Source: an uncultured Lachnospiraceae bacterium
GTDB lineage: Bacteria > Bacillota > Clostridia > Lachnospirales > Lachnospiraceae
DNA: 61,397 nucleotides
Assembly (NCBI GenBank): GCA_951800685.1
Contig: CATOJY010000019.1
Span: 1 to 61,397 of the forward strand
Reading direction: 5' to 3'
A model generated the notes under the pieces. That model had not been told where the DNA came from. It did not search any database and saw only the letters and a list, made by a program, of their open reading frames with translations. Position numbers and translations under genes: made by a program. Shown piece after piece: positions 9,367-18,288 of this stretch; positions within the stretch are counted from its first letter, which is position 1; the number at the start of each line of letters is the position of its first letter.

Positions 9367-10137
9367 TCAACGCGGCAGAAACAATTCATTTCTCTTGTAG
9401 CCGCTGCATTCCTTCTTCAATTTCATACTGCCGGCAGCAAGCAGCACCTTACTCACACTTCTGGCTTTCTGCGGGCAGACGGCAATGCAGCGCATGCAGG
9501 AAATACAGGCGGCAGCGTCCGTTACAGCCGGATCCTCCGAAGGGATCGCGCCCACCGGACACTCTCTTTCGCATCGCCCGCAACGGGTACAGGATTTCCC
9601 GGCCTGCGGCTTCATAGGAACACCGCCGTAGCCTTTGTAGGGTCGGTTCCCCGGCAGAACTAGTTGCCCTGATACGGTTCCTTCCTCCATCTTCGTCCGA
9701 ATCTGGCCTGCAAAATCTGATAATTCCTGCGCGTCCTGCGTATCCGGCCGTCCGGTGGCAAACTGCCGCATTATGGAATGTTCGGCAACCGCCGCCACAG
9801 CCGCCACACAGGAAAATCCAGCGTCTGTCAGTGTATCCTGCAATTCCACCAGTGTATCGTCATAATCCCTGTTTCCATAGACCACCATAAGGATCGCTCC
9901 AGCACCGTTTCCTTTCATCTGCCGCAGCCGTGAAATGGCAGCATCAGGGACCCGGCCGCCATACGAAGGAACTGCCACGATACAGAAATCTTCCTGCCCA
10001 AAAGAGGCCTCCGAAAAATCTCTGCTCCGCTCTGTAAGATCGATCGTCACATAGTCCTTACAGAATGTCTCCGCAAATAAATCTGCTGCTTTTTTCGTCC
10101 CGCCCGTGGGGCTGAAAACAATCGTATATACTGCCAT
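9367..10137 (-). CDS. EFR1-type flavodoxin-ferredoxin fusion
   Basis: A 256-residue protein with an N-terminal flavodoxin-like fold (MAVYTIVFSPTGGTKKAA, the FMN phosphate loop SPTGGT) and a C-terminal pair of [4Fe-4S] sites, CTRCGRCERECP and CISCMRCIAVCP. It matches the EFR1-family ferrodoxins common in clostridia. It presumably passes electrons in the cytoplasm; the partner is not known. An upstream in-frame start at 10197 would put the coding sequence into the repeat at 10171-10271, while GAAAGGAG directly before 10137 fixes the shorter start. It is monocistronic and converges on metF. Confidence 0.85.
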   Translation of the reverse strand: MAVYTIVFSPTGGTKKAADLFAETFCKDYVTIDLTERSRDFSEASFGQEDFCIVAVPSYGGRVPDAAISRLRQMKGNGAGAILMVVYGNRDYDDTLVELQDTLTDAGFSCVAAVAAVAEHSIMRQFATGRPDTQDAQELSDFAGQIRTKMEEGTVSGQLVLPGNRPYKGYGGVPMKPQAGKSCTRCGRCERECPVGAIPSEDPAVTDAAACISCMRCIAVCPQKARSVSKVLLAAGSMKLKKECSGYKRNELFLPR

Positions 10138-10170
10138 AATCAGGCTCCTTTCTTCTTTTCCTACCGAAGC

Positions 10171-10271
10171 TATAGCTAACGACATTAGAAATTTCACTTT
10201 CGGCCCTGCATAGTTTCCGTATATGACTTTACCAGGAGCGGAAACAGAAATTTGTTATGTCGTTTACTATA
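10171..10271. repeat. dispersed terminal-inverted-repeat element, copy 2
   Basis: A 101-bp relative of the 8210-8312 element. The left end TATAGCTAACGACATTAG and the complement of 10247-10271 form the terminal repeat, and the internal CTTTCGGCCCTGC segment is shared with copy 1. The rest of the interior has diverged but keeps a TTTCC...GGAAA stem, consistent with selection or origin as a hairpin. Confidence 0.8.
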
Positions 10272-10281
10272 TATCATGATA

Positions 10282-11016
10282 TCACGTCACGCAAAGTAAA
10301 ACAATATCCCACAGTACAGATTGCAGACTCTTCCAAAAACTAACCGAACGTCCATCGCTCACGGTGAGCACTGCCCCGTCCAGCCCCTCACAGGTTATTT
10401 TGTAGCGGTCCGTACTGGAAAGACCCGTAAACAACACCGAATCTGCAGCTCCCTCCACATCCGCTGTCTGGATAAAGTCATCTTTATAGATCATATTCCA
10501 CAGTTTGATCGTCCCGTTACCCTGAAAGCCTTCTTCCGCCTGTATACTTACTTTGATCTGCGTATTATTGGTATAAAAAACAGCCTGTTCGATCTGTTCT
10601 GCCCTCATCTCACACGCACCTGCCGCAAGATTCTGTGTTCCCTCTTCTACCTCACGGACATAAGGATGCATCTGGCTGTACATATCCTGAACGGTCAGAT
10701 AACCGAGCGTCAACAGGACGGACAGCGTCATAATGGCCAGCACTGCCAATCCGGCCACACGGATGCGATACCGCCTGATCTTTTCTGCAAGCTCCGTCAG
10801 GTCCGGCTCCGGTCTTTCTGCTGATTCCTGCCTGTCATCCGTGATATCGCTCTGCATTCTGGACAGCTTGTCACGGCAGTCCTGACACGCTCTGAGATGT
10901 TCTTCTACAGCAATCCGGCTGTCCTTAGAACAACTGTCATCCAGATAGAGCGGAAGCAGATCTTCTGCCATCTCACAACTAATTCTCATTTTGCTATCAT
11001 ACTCCTCTCTCAGCAT
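10282..11016 (-). CDS. zinc-finger anti-sigma factor
   Basis: A single-pass membrane protein of up to 244 residues. The N-terminal cytoplasmic part has the anti-sigma zinc signature HLRACQDC (HxxxCxxC) near residues 38-45 after SCEMAEDLLPLYLDD, typical of factors that hold ECF sigma factors inactive. A transmembrane helix (VAGLAVLAIMTLSVLLTLGYL) lies near 88-110 and the remainder is extracellular. The ATG at 11016 abuts the sigma-gene stop, which suggests translational coupling; a second ATG at 10989 has AGAGGAG upstream at long spacing, so the start is uncertain. It probably controls the adjacent sigma factor in response to an unknown envelope signal. Confidence 0.85.
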   Translation of the reverse strand: MLREEYDSKMRISCEMAEDLLPLYLDDSCSKDSRIAVEEHLRACQDCRDKLSRMQSDITDDRQESAERPEPDLTELAEKIRRYRIRVAGLAVLAIMTLSVLLTLGYLTVQDMYSQMHPYVREVEEGTQNLAAGACEMRAEQIEQAVFYTNNTQIKVSIQAEEGFQGNGTIKLWNMIYKDDFIQTADVEGAADSVLFTGLSSTDRYKITCEGLDGAVLTVSDGRSVSFWKSLQSVLWDIVLLCVT

Positions 11017-11511
11017 TCAATCCATGTCCTCCATCAGCTCGATCAGTTTGTTCTTGGCACGGTAAAACGTGACCTTCGCCCAGGATTCCGTTTTTCCGTA
11101 AACAGCTGAAATCTCCTTGAACTTGAGTTCTCCCAGGATACGCAGCATAAACACTTCCTTATAAGGATCGTCAAGCTCATGTATGTGTCTGTAAATTTCT
11201 AGCGCCTGCTCCTTTTTCACCAACTGCTCCAAGATGCCGGCCTCCTCTGCAACACGATCAGCATGCTCCCACGGGACAGCCCGCTTTGTCCTCTTATTTT
11301 CTCTATACAGAGCATTCTTCGCGATCTGGCACAGCCATGTTTCCGGCCTGCACTCCCCTCTGAACCGATCGATATGCAAATATGCCTGATAGAAAGTCTC
11401 CGAAGTCAGCTCCTCTGCCAAAGCCGCATCCCCGCACAGAGAAAGCAGAAAACGGTACACAACAGCCCAATACTCCCGTATTAGTTTTTCAAATTCATTC
11501 GTTGCGATCAC
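11017..11511 (-). CDS. ECF-type RNA polymerase sigma factor
   Basis: A 164-residue sigma-70 family protein of extracytoplasmic-function type. Region 2 is visible in FEKLIREYWAVVYRFLLSL through LHIDRFRGECRPETWLCQIA, and region 4 in ILGELKFKEISAVYGKTESW, the DNA-recognition helix-turn-helix. Longer starts up to 11586 would add an N terminus with no sigma similarity, so a GTG at 11511 is preferred; its ribosome site is only AAAGG at short spacing. The anti-sigma gene follows immediately. The target regulon cannot be read from this window. Confidence 0.85.
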   Translation of the reverse strand: MIATNEFEKLIREYWAVVYRFLLSLCGDAALAEELTSETFYQAYLHIDRFRGECRPETWLCQIAKNALYRENKRTKRAVPWEHADRVAEEAGILEQLVKKEQALEIYRHIHELDDPYKEVFMLRILGELKFKEISAVYGKTESWAKVTFYRAKNKLIELMEDMD

Positions 11512-11588
11512 CTGCCTTTGTCTATTAGAGTACGTAAACAGAAAAAAGATACAAAAAATAGTGCAGACAGCGTATAAATTAATCAAAA

Positions 11589-12314
11589 TTATTTTTCTGC
11601 TTTTATGATCGCGGTACCTTCATTTTCATAAAGTACATGTACATCTCTAAAACCCGCATTCCTCATTAACTGTATTTGGTGTTCCAACGTTAAAGGAATA
11701 TCAATATGTACAAAAACATCATCGGATATGTGATTTTCTTTACGCTTAAACTCATATTGCTCAAGACAAATTGTTTCTTCTTCTAAACAGCAGGCAATAT
11801 AATCGCATTCAATATAATATCCTCCGCGTTTAATTGTTTTAAAAAGTTTTTCATATATTTTTTGTTTTTTGAGGTATTTAAAATGGTGCAGCGTTTCAAA
11901 GGAAAGCGCAGCATCATATTTTTCTGCCTCTAAGGGATACGCAAAATAGTCTGCCAGAATCAAGTTAATGTCTTTGTCTGCATATTTGACCCGCAATCTG
12001 TCCATCATATCCTCTGATAAATCAATCCCTGTAATCTTCACATTAGGAAATTTTTGATAAATTGAGGTGAGTTCTAACCCCGTGCCACAGCCAAGATCAA
12101 GCAAAGTTTCGAGCGGAGTGTCAAAATAATCCGCTATATGAGCGTATTCCTCTGCCCAATGACTAAGATGAACATGATCATAGTCATCAATCCGTTTGGA
12201 AAAGAAATCTGTCATCTCCTCAATAGGCCTGTTTCTTTCCTGCGCTAACCATTCTTTCAACTCAAACATATATTTTTTGATTTCTTCGGGTGTTCTTGTT
12301 TTACTTTCCAACAT
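11589..12314 (-). CDS. class I SAM-dependent methyltransferase
   Basis: A 241-residue Rossmann-fold methyltransferase. Motif I LLDLGCGTGLE begins near residue 72, the acidic SAM-ribose residue is in ITGIDLSEDM, and ILADYFAYPLEAEKYDAALSFETLHHF covers motifs II-IV. No membrane segment is seen. The substrate is unknown; small-molecule methylation is the usual role of this architecture. AAGGAAGGA supports the start. It lies 17 bases after the TetR gene, so it is very likely the target of that regulator. The region is noticeably more AT-rich than neighbouring genes, suggesting recent acquisition. Confidence 0.82.
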   Translation of the reverse strand: MLESKTRTPEEIKKYMFELKEWLAQERNRPIEEMTDFFSKRIDDYDHVHLSHWAEEYAHIADYFDTPLETLLDLGCGTGLELTSIYQKFPNVKITGIDLSEDMMDRLRVKYADKDINLILADYFAYPLEAEKYDAALSFETLHHFKYLKKQKIYEKLFKTIKRGGYYIECDYIACCLEEETICLEQYEFKRKENHISDDVFVHIDIPLTLEHQIQLMRNAGFRDVHVLYENEGTAIIKAEK

Positions 12315-12331
12315 ATAAATCTATCCTTCCT

Positions 12332-12898
12332 TTAATCCGTTTTTACTGTTTCCAATGAGAATCTCTCAAAAACATTTTCCAGTAATCTCTGAACCTGATC
12401 GAATGGAATATCTATACCATTCGATACAATTTGCGTCGCTACACCATGAGAATAAAGCCAAAAATTAATAAATAGCATTTCGGCATTTTCCATAGACAAA
12501 CCAGTCACTTCCTTCGCGTTCTCTATGGACGCCTTATTCCACTCTGCTTGGATAATATCTCGTAAAGAAGAACCTGCCATCGTCATATCCATAAATAAAG
12601 TATTAAAGATATTTTTTTCACTTCGCGCAAATTCAATATACGCAATTCCCTGACTAAGCAGCCTATTTTCATTCGTCATCTTACTTTCCATAAAATTATT
12701 GTAATAACGATCCAGTTCTGTTTTAATATCCTTTTTCAGTTCTTCCATATTCTCATAAATACGAAAAAGTGGTTTTGTAGAACAGTCAAGCGTCTTTGCC
12801 AAACTACGGGCATTCACGCTGCGCATTCCCTTTTCCCTGATTAGCTGAAATGCAGCCTCAATAATATCTTGTTTCGTAATAACTGGTACTGGTGGCAT
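12332..12898 (-). CDS. TetR/AcrR-family transcriptional regulator
   Basis: A 188-residue repressor-type protein. The N-terminal helix-turn-helix spans roughly residues 8-52 (ITKQDIIEAAFQLIREKG ... ARSLAKTLDCSTKPLFRIYE). The remainder is the helical ligand-binding/dimer domain. The start at 12898 is chosen because it follows AAGGAG and because the upstream in-frame start at 12940 would fall inside the palindromic operator at 12919-12948. It is the first gene of a two-gene cassette with a methyltransferase, and its promoter carries an apparent autoregulatory operator. The inducer is unknown. Confidence 0.87.
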   Translation of the reverse strand: MPPVPVITKQDIIEAAFQLIREKGMRSVNARSLAKTLDCSTKPLFRIYENMEELKKDIKTELDRYYNNFMESKMTNENRLLSQGIAYIEFARSEKNIFNTLFMDMTMAGSSLRDIIQAEWNKASIENAKEVTGLSMENAEMLFINFWLYSHGVATQIVSNGIDIPFDQVQRLLENVFERFSLETVKTD

Positions 12899-12918
12899 TG
12901 CCTTTTTCTCTCCTTTTT

Positions 12919-12948
12919 GGTAACATAAGTTGCGCAACATCTGTTACC
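12919..12948. promoter_or_regulatory. palindromic operator of the TetR-methyltransferase cassette
   Basis: A 30-bp dyad centred at 12933/12934. Outer arms GGTAACA and TGTTACC and inner arms GTTGC and GCAAC are perfectly symmetrical, with unpaired TAA and ATC between them. It begins directly next to the -10 box and covers the predicted transcription start, the expected place for a TetR repressor dimer to block transcription. Confidence 0.8.
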
Positions 12949-12977
12949 AATATAGTACAGATATCTACCCATGTCAA
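12949..12977 (-). promoter_or_regulatory. promoter of the TetR-methyltransferase cassette
   Basis: On the minus strand TTGACA (complement of 12972-12977) and TATATT (complement of 12949-12954) are separated by 17 bases, close to the vegetative consensus. The -10 box touches the palindromic operator. Confidence 0.8.
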
Positions 12978-13057
12978 TCCATTTAACATAATTTATCCTA
13001 AAACAATCTAAGCTCCCTTCATATCGTAAGCCAGTATACTTTGCTTCTTATAATGGA

Positions 13058-13177
13058 ATGGTATAACCACGAAAGCAAAAAAAGACATAGCAATCATAGA
13101 TTATAAAAAAACGAGCATAGCTCGTTTACGAGATTCGCTTCGCGAACTCGAATAAGCGTAGAAATTTCCTATACCAT
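13058..13177. other. hairpin-rich intergenic segment downstream of gpsA
   Basis: The 120 bases are bounded by ATGGTATA (13058-13065) and TATACCAT (13170-13177). Inside are two further hairpins, ACGAGC-ATA-GCTCGT and a TTCGC/GCGAA stem flanked by CGAG and CTCG. No coding potential is visible. It could be a small palindromic element, but no second copy was found in the window. Confidence 0.35.
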
Positions 13178-13207
13178 AAAAAACTGCTACCCTTACCAGG
13201 GCAGCAG
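13178..13207 (-). terminator. gpsA terminator overlapping the stop codon
   Basis: A 9-bp stem pairs 13199-13207 with 13184-13192 (one G-U pair) and is followed by six U residues at 13178-13183. The gpsA TAA stop (13193-13195) lies in the loop, so the hairpin includes the last codons. Confidence 0.85.
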
Positions 13208-14200
13208 TGGATTCTCAATCTTCTTATCCCGCAGCATCAGATTCTTCACGGCCTCGTCTGCCAGCTGTCCCTCGAACAAAACTGCGTTAACCTGCTCAAT
13301 GATGGGAAGCTGCACATCAAACTTCTTCGCCAATCCCATAGCCGCCTTGGCGGAATACACCCCTTCCACCACCATCTTAACCTCGTCCATGGCCTGTTTC
13401 ATCGTATAGCCTTGTCCGATCAGGATGCCGGCCCGCCTGTTACGGGAATGCATGGAAGCACAGGTAACGATCAGGTCACCGATACCCGTCAGTCCGCAGA
13501 AAGTCTCAAATCTGCCGCCCATGGCAACGCCCAGTCTGGCGATCTCAGTAATGCCTCTGGTGATCAACGCCGCTTTCGTGTTATCCCCATAGCCCAGGCC
13601 GTCAGCGATACCCGCCGCCAAGGCTACCACATTTTTCAAGGCCGCTCCCAGCTCGATTCCCAGCACATCTGGGCTGATATAGACACGGAACACTTCGTTC
13701 ATAAAAATATTCTGCAGATATTCCGCCGTCTCCTTATCCTTAGCGCCCACGACAATGGTTGTCGGGATTCCCCTTCCAACCTCCTCTGCGTGAGAAGGCC
13801 CGGAAAGCACCGCCACATTGGCCTGCGGAATCTCTTCTTCTATGATCTGGGAAAGGGTGAGCAGCGTTTTCTCCTCAATCCCTTTCGCCACATTGACGAT
13901 CACCTGTCCTTCTTTTACAAGAGACGCCATGCTGTGGGACGTACTTCTTGTGTAAGGCGATGGCACCGCCAGCACCAGCACTTCCGCGCCCTTCACCGCC
14001 TGCTCCAAATCTGTCGTAAAGACCATATCTTCTGGCAGTTTTACCCCAGGCAGCTTGTCTTTATGCTCATGCTCTTTCTGGAGCATCTTGATCTCCGATT
14101 CGATAACGGACCATACCTTCACCCGATGCCCATTCTTATGCAAAAGCACCGCCAGTGCGATCCCCCAGCTGCCAGCGCCTATGATACTGATATCAGCCAT
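13193..14200 (-). CDS. gpsA: NAD(P)-dependent glycerol-3-phosphate dehydrogenase
   Basis: A 335-residue enzyme that reduces dihydroxyacetone phosphate to sn-glycerol 3-phosphate, the backbone of phospholipids. The N-terminal nucleotide fold has GAGSWGIAL at residues 7-15; LSGPSHAEEVGRG (near 138), GAALKNVVALAAG with the catalytic lysine (near 188), and the GIGDLIVTCAS segment (near 240) are all family signatures. GGAGG seven bases upstream fixes the start. It lies downstream of plsY and der, the common clostridial order, and supplies PlsY with its substrate. Confidence 0.96.
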   Translation of the reverse strand: MADISIIGAGSWGIALAVLLHKNGHRVKVWSVIESEIKMLQKEHEHKDKLPGVKLPEDMVFTTDLEQAVKGAEVLVLAVPSPYTRSTSHSMASLVKEGQVIVNVAKGIEEKTLLTLSQIIEEEIPQANVAVLSGPSHAEEVGRGIPTTIVVGAKDKETAEYLQNIFMNEVFRVYISPDVLGIELGAALKNVVALAAGIADGLGYGDNTKAALITRGITEIARLGVAMGGRFETFCGLTGIGDLIVTCASMHSRNRRAGILIGQGYTMKQAMDEVKMVVEGVYSAKAAMGLAKKFDVQLPIIEQVNAVLFEGQLADEAVKNLMLRDKKIENPLLPW

Positions 14201-14399
14201 TTTGCTTCCTCCATTCTGACGCCATTACTGCGCCATACAATCCCAGGTTTCTTCCAACTCTCCTTACACAATACTTTCCCCATATGTTACAGACAACATT
14301 GGCACGTGCTTACTGCTATCTTTATTATTTTTCACAACATCATACAGAACATAAACTGTTATCCTAAAGAGTTTCCCTAAAACATCTGCAGCCTTAAAA

Positions 14400-15050
14400 T
14401 TACTCTCCTTTATTCTTGTGGATCAGATATGTCTTGCGCTCTGTTCCGCTAAGCAGTCTCTTAATATTGTCTTTATGTTTATAGTACGCCATGACCGTCA
14501 AAAATCCGGCCACCACATACATCTCATTAAGTGCCGCCTGCGGCATACCGAAGATCCCCATCTGTCCCAGCACCACCAGCTCGGTCATGAATCCCGCATA
14601 GACAAGAAGCGACCCCAGCGACACATAATGCGTCGTAAAAAAGGTCCCAAAGAACAAAATCACGCCCATGGGGATCAACCAGGGATGAAAGGAAAGGATC
14701 ATGCCCGCCGTCGCCGCAATCCCTTTTCCCCCTTTGAAATGCAGATAAAAAGGGAAGTTATGTCCCAGGATAGCCCCCGCCGCCGCGTAGATCTTCAACA
14801 GGTATATTTCGTCTGGATGGGAATTTTGAAAGAGTATATTCGTCAGCACAATGGCCAGAATACATTTCATGATATCCCCCATCAGAACGATAAGTCCCGC
14901 CTTAGTTCCCAGCGTCCGCAGCGTGTTCGTCGTACCTGCATTGCCGCTGCCGTAGTTCCTGATGTCAATACCATGCAGCTTTCCATAAAGATAAGCCGTC
15001 TGAAACAGTCCAAATACATATCCGATCACCAAACATATAGCTCGTTCCAC
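14400..15050 (-). CDS. plsY: acyl-phosphate:glycerol-3-phosphate acyltransferase
   Basis: An integral membrane enzyme of 216 residues that transfers an acyl group from acyl-phosphate (made by PlsX) to glycerol 3-phosphate, the first committed phospholipid step. Hydrophobic helices alternate with the family motifs GSGNAGTTN at residues 35-43 and HNFPFYLHFKGGKGIA near 95-110. It uses a GTG start two bases after the der stop, which implies coupling to der translation; no strong independent ribosome site is seen. The last ~15 residues are basic (TERKTYLIHKNKGE). Confidence 0.94.
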   Translation of the reverse strand: MERAICLVIGYVFGLFQTAYLYGKLHGIDIRNYGSGNAGTTNTLRTLGTKAGLIVLMGDIMKCILAIVLTNILFQNSHPDEIYLLKIYAAAGAILGHNFPFYLHFKGGKGIAATAGMILSFHPWLIPMGVILFFGTFFTTHYVSLGSLLVYAGFMTELVVLGQMGIFGMPQAALNEMYVVAGFLTVMAYYKHKDNIKRLLSGTERKTYLIHKNKGE

Positions 15051-15052
15051 TT

Positions 15053-16390
15053 TTACTTGTTTTCCTTTCTCTCGCGAATGATAAATCTAAGCGGCGTTCC
15101 CATAAATCCAAAAGTCTCCCGGATCTGATTTTCCAGATATCTCGTGTAGGAAAAATGCATCAGCTCCTTATCGTTTACAAAAATGACAAAGGTAGGCGGT
15201 TTGACCGCAGCCTGGGTAATGTAATACAGGCGAAGCCGCCGGCCCTTATCAGAAGGCGGCTGCTGCAGCGCCACGGCTTCGGCCATGATCTCGTTGAGCA
15301 CGCCTGTCGCCACCCGCATAGAATGGTTCTCGCTGACCACGTCGATCAGGTCAAACAGCTTACCCAGCCGCTGCCCTGTGACCGCCGAGATAAAAATGAT
15401 CTCCGCATAGGTCATAAAGGAAAGCACCTTTCTCACCTTCTGGGTAAATTCATTCACTGTCTTGTTGTCCTTCTCGATAGCGTCCCACTTATTGACTGCG
15501 ACGATGATGGCCTTGCCGCGGTCGTGGGCAATCCCCGCGATCTTGGCATCCTGCTCTGTCACGCCCTCCGTGGCGTCGATCACCAGCACCACGATATCAG
15601 CCCGCTCTACAGCCGCCACCGTGCGGATGATCATATAGCGCTCCAGTTCTTCCTTGATCTTGTTCTTCCGACGTAGTCCCGCCGTATCAATGAACACATA
15701 TTCCTTCTTATTATGAGTGATCTCCGTATCAATGGCGTCCCTGGTGGTGCCCGCCACATCGGACACGATCACACGGTTCTCCCCGATCAGCCTATTGATG
15801 ATCGAAGATTTCCCCACATTCGGTTTGCCCACAATGGCCACCTTCGTGCGATCGTCCTCTTCCTCCTCGGCCGCCTCCCTGTCAAAATAAGACGTCACCT
15901 CATCCAACAGCTCTCCAAAGCCCAGTTTATTTACGGAAGAGATGGCAAAAGGCTCACCGATGCCCAGATTGTAGAATTCATACACATCTGCCATATACTT
16001 ATTGAAATCATCCACCTTGTTGACCACCAGAACAACCGGCTTCTGCGACCGGCGCAGCATATCCGCCACTTTGGAATCTGCATCCACCAGTCCCTGCTTC
16101 ACATCCACCAAAAAGACGATCACATCCGCCGTGTCGATGGCGATCTGCGCCTGCTCCCGCATCTGTGAGAGAATGATATCCTTGCTTTCCGGCTCAATGC
16201 CGCCTGTATCAATTAATGTAAAATTCATGTCCAGCCAAGTCACATCCGCATAAATCCGGTCCCTTGTGATGCCCGGCGTATCTTTGACGATTGAGATCAT
16301 CTCTCCTGCAAGTGCATTGAACAACGTGGACTTCCCGACATTAGGCCTTCCCACAATCGCCACGATCGGCTTAGTCTTCTTCCTACTCAT
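15053..16390 (-). CDS. der: ribosome biogenesis GTPase Der (EngA)
   Basis: A 445-residue double GTPase needed for 50S ribosomal subunit maturation. The first G domain has GRPNVGKST near residue 14 and DTGG near 62, with NKVDD; the second has GKPNVGKSS near 188, DTAGLRRK near 235 and NKWD near 300. A C-terminal KH-like domain follows from about residue 350. Length and motif order match the family exactly. It heads the der-plsY-gpsA group and follows the DUF512 gene by about 100 bases. Confidence 0.97.
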   Translation of the reverse strand: MSRKKTKPIVAIVGRPNVGKSTLFNALAGEMISIVKDTPGITRDRIYADVTWLDMNFTLIDTGGIEPESKDIILSQMREQAQIAIDTADVIVFLVDVKQGLVDADSKVADMLRRSQKPVVLVVNKVDDFNKYMADVYEFYNLGIGEPFAISSVNKLGFGELLDEVTSYFDREAAEEEEDDRTKVAIVGKPNVGKSSIINRLIGENRVIVSDVAGTTRDAIDTEITHNKKEYVFIDTAGLRRKNKIKEELERYMIIRTVAAVERADIVVLVIDATEGVTEQDAKIAGIAHDRGKAIIVAVNKWDAIEKDNKTVNEFTQKVRKVLSFMTYAEIIFISAVTGQRLGKLFDLIDVVSENHSMRVATGVLNEIMAEAVALQQPPSDKGRRLRLYYITQAAVKPPTFVIFVNDKELMHFSYTRYLENQIRETFGFMGTPLRFIIRERKENK

Positions 16391-16489
16391 ATAACACGCT
16401 CCATTTTATTCGACTGCTGCCACCTTTTGTCCCGCCTTTCTTCCAGATTTGACCAGACAAATGCGGACTTTCTTATCACCTGAAATCTG

Positions 16490-17899
<1,410 letters not shown>

Positions 17900-17905
17900 T
17901 CTCAT

Positions 17906-18288
17906 CTCCTTGAAAAACGATAAAGTTCTCTTGCCTCTCCTACCAATGAATACACCGCCGCACTAGCGATCACACTGTCTGGATCCACGTTTCTTTTCCT
18001 GCATGTCTGTAAAGTCCTTTTTACTATCTGATAAAACAAGGACGTAAGCTATATATAATAGACTTGCGCCCTGCATATTGCTTACTATTTAATTATTGCT
18101 TAATCCTGTTAAGATTAGTGAACTTCACACCAGCAATATTCAATATTGCCTTTACGCTGGCATAAATTTCTGCCACGTTCCGTCTCTACATCCTGTATGG
18201 AAATAAAACCACCTGCAGTATCTATTATATAATTAAATTCTCCTATCGGGAATCAATACACTCAACTTAATTTCCTCAAATCCCGGCA
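17906..18288. other. 383-base intergenic region with relic features
   Basis: No gene is called. The minus strand holds an open stretch of about 45 codons ending with TAA near 18117, containing the string RGRNLCQRKGNIEYCWCEVH but no ATG start, possibly a decayed small gene. It spans a perfect palindrome, GCAATATT and AATATTGC around a single C (18133-18149). The remaining sequence is AT-rich and featureless to the eye. Confidence 0.5.

Noticed and set aside
13412..14380. 322-codon frame opposite gpsA
   Set aside because: It is antisense to gpsA, which has full motif support, and shows no family features.
18020..18075. possible fourth copy of the inverted-repeat element
   Set aside because: Only short matches (CGCCCTGCATA, TTACTATTT) to the other copies; ends are not recognisable.
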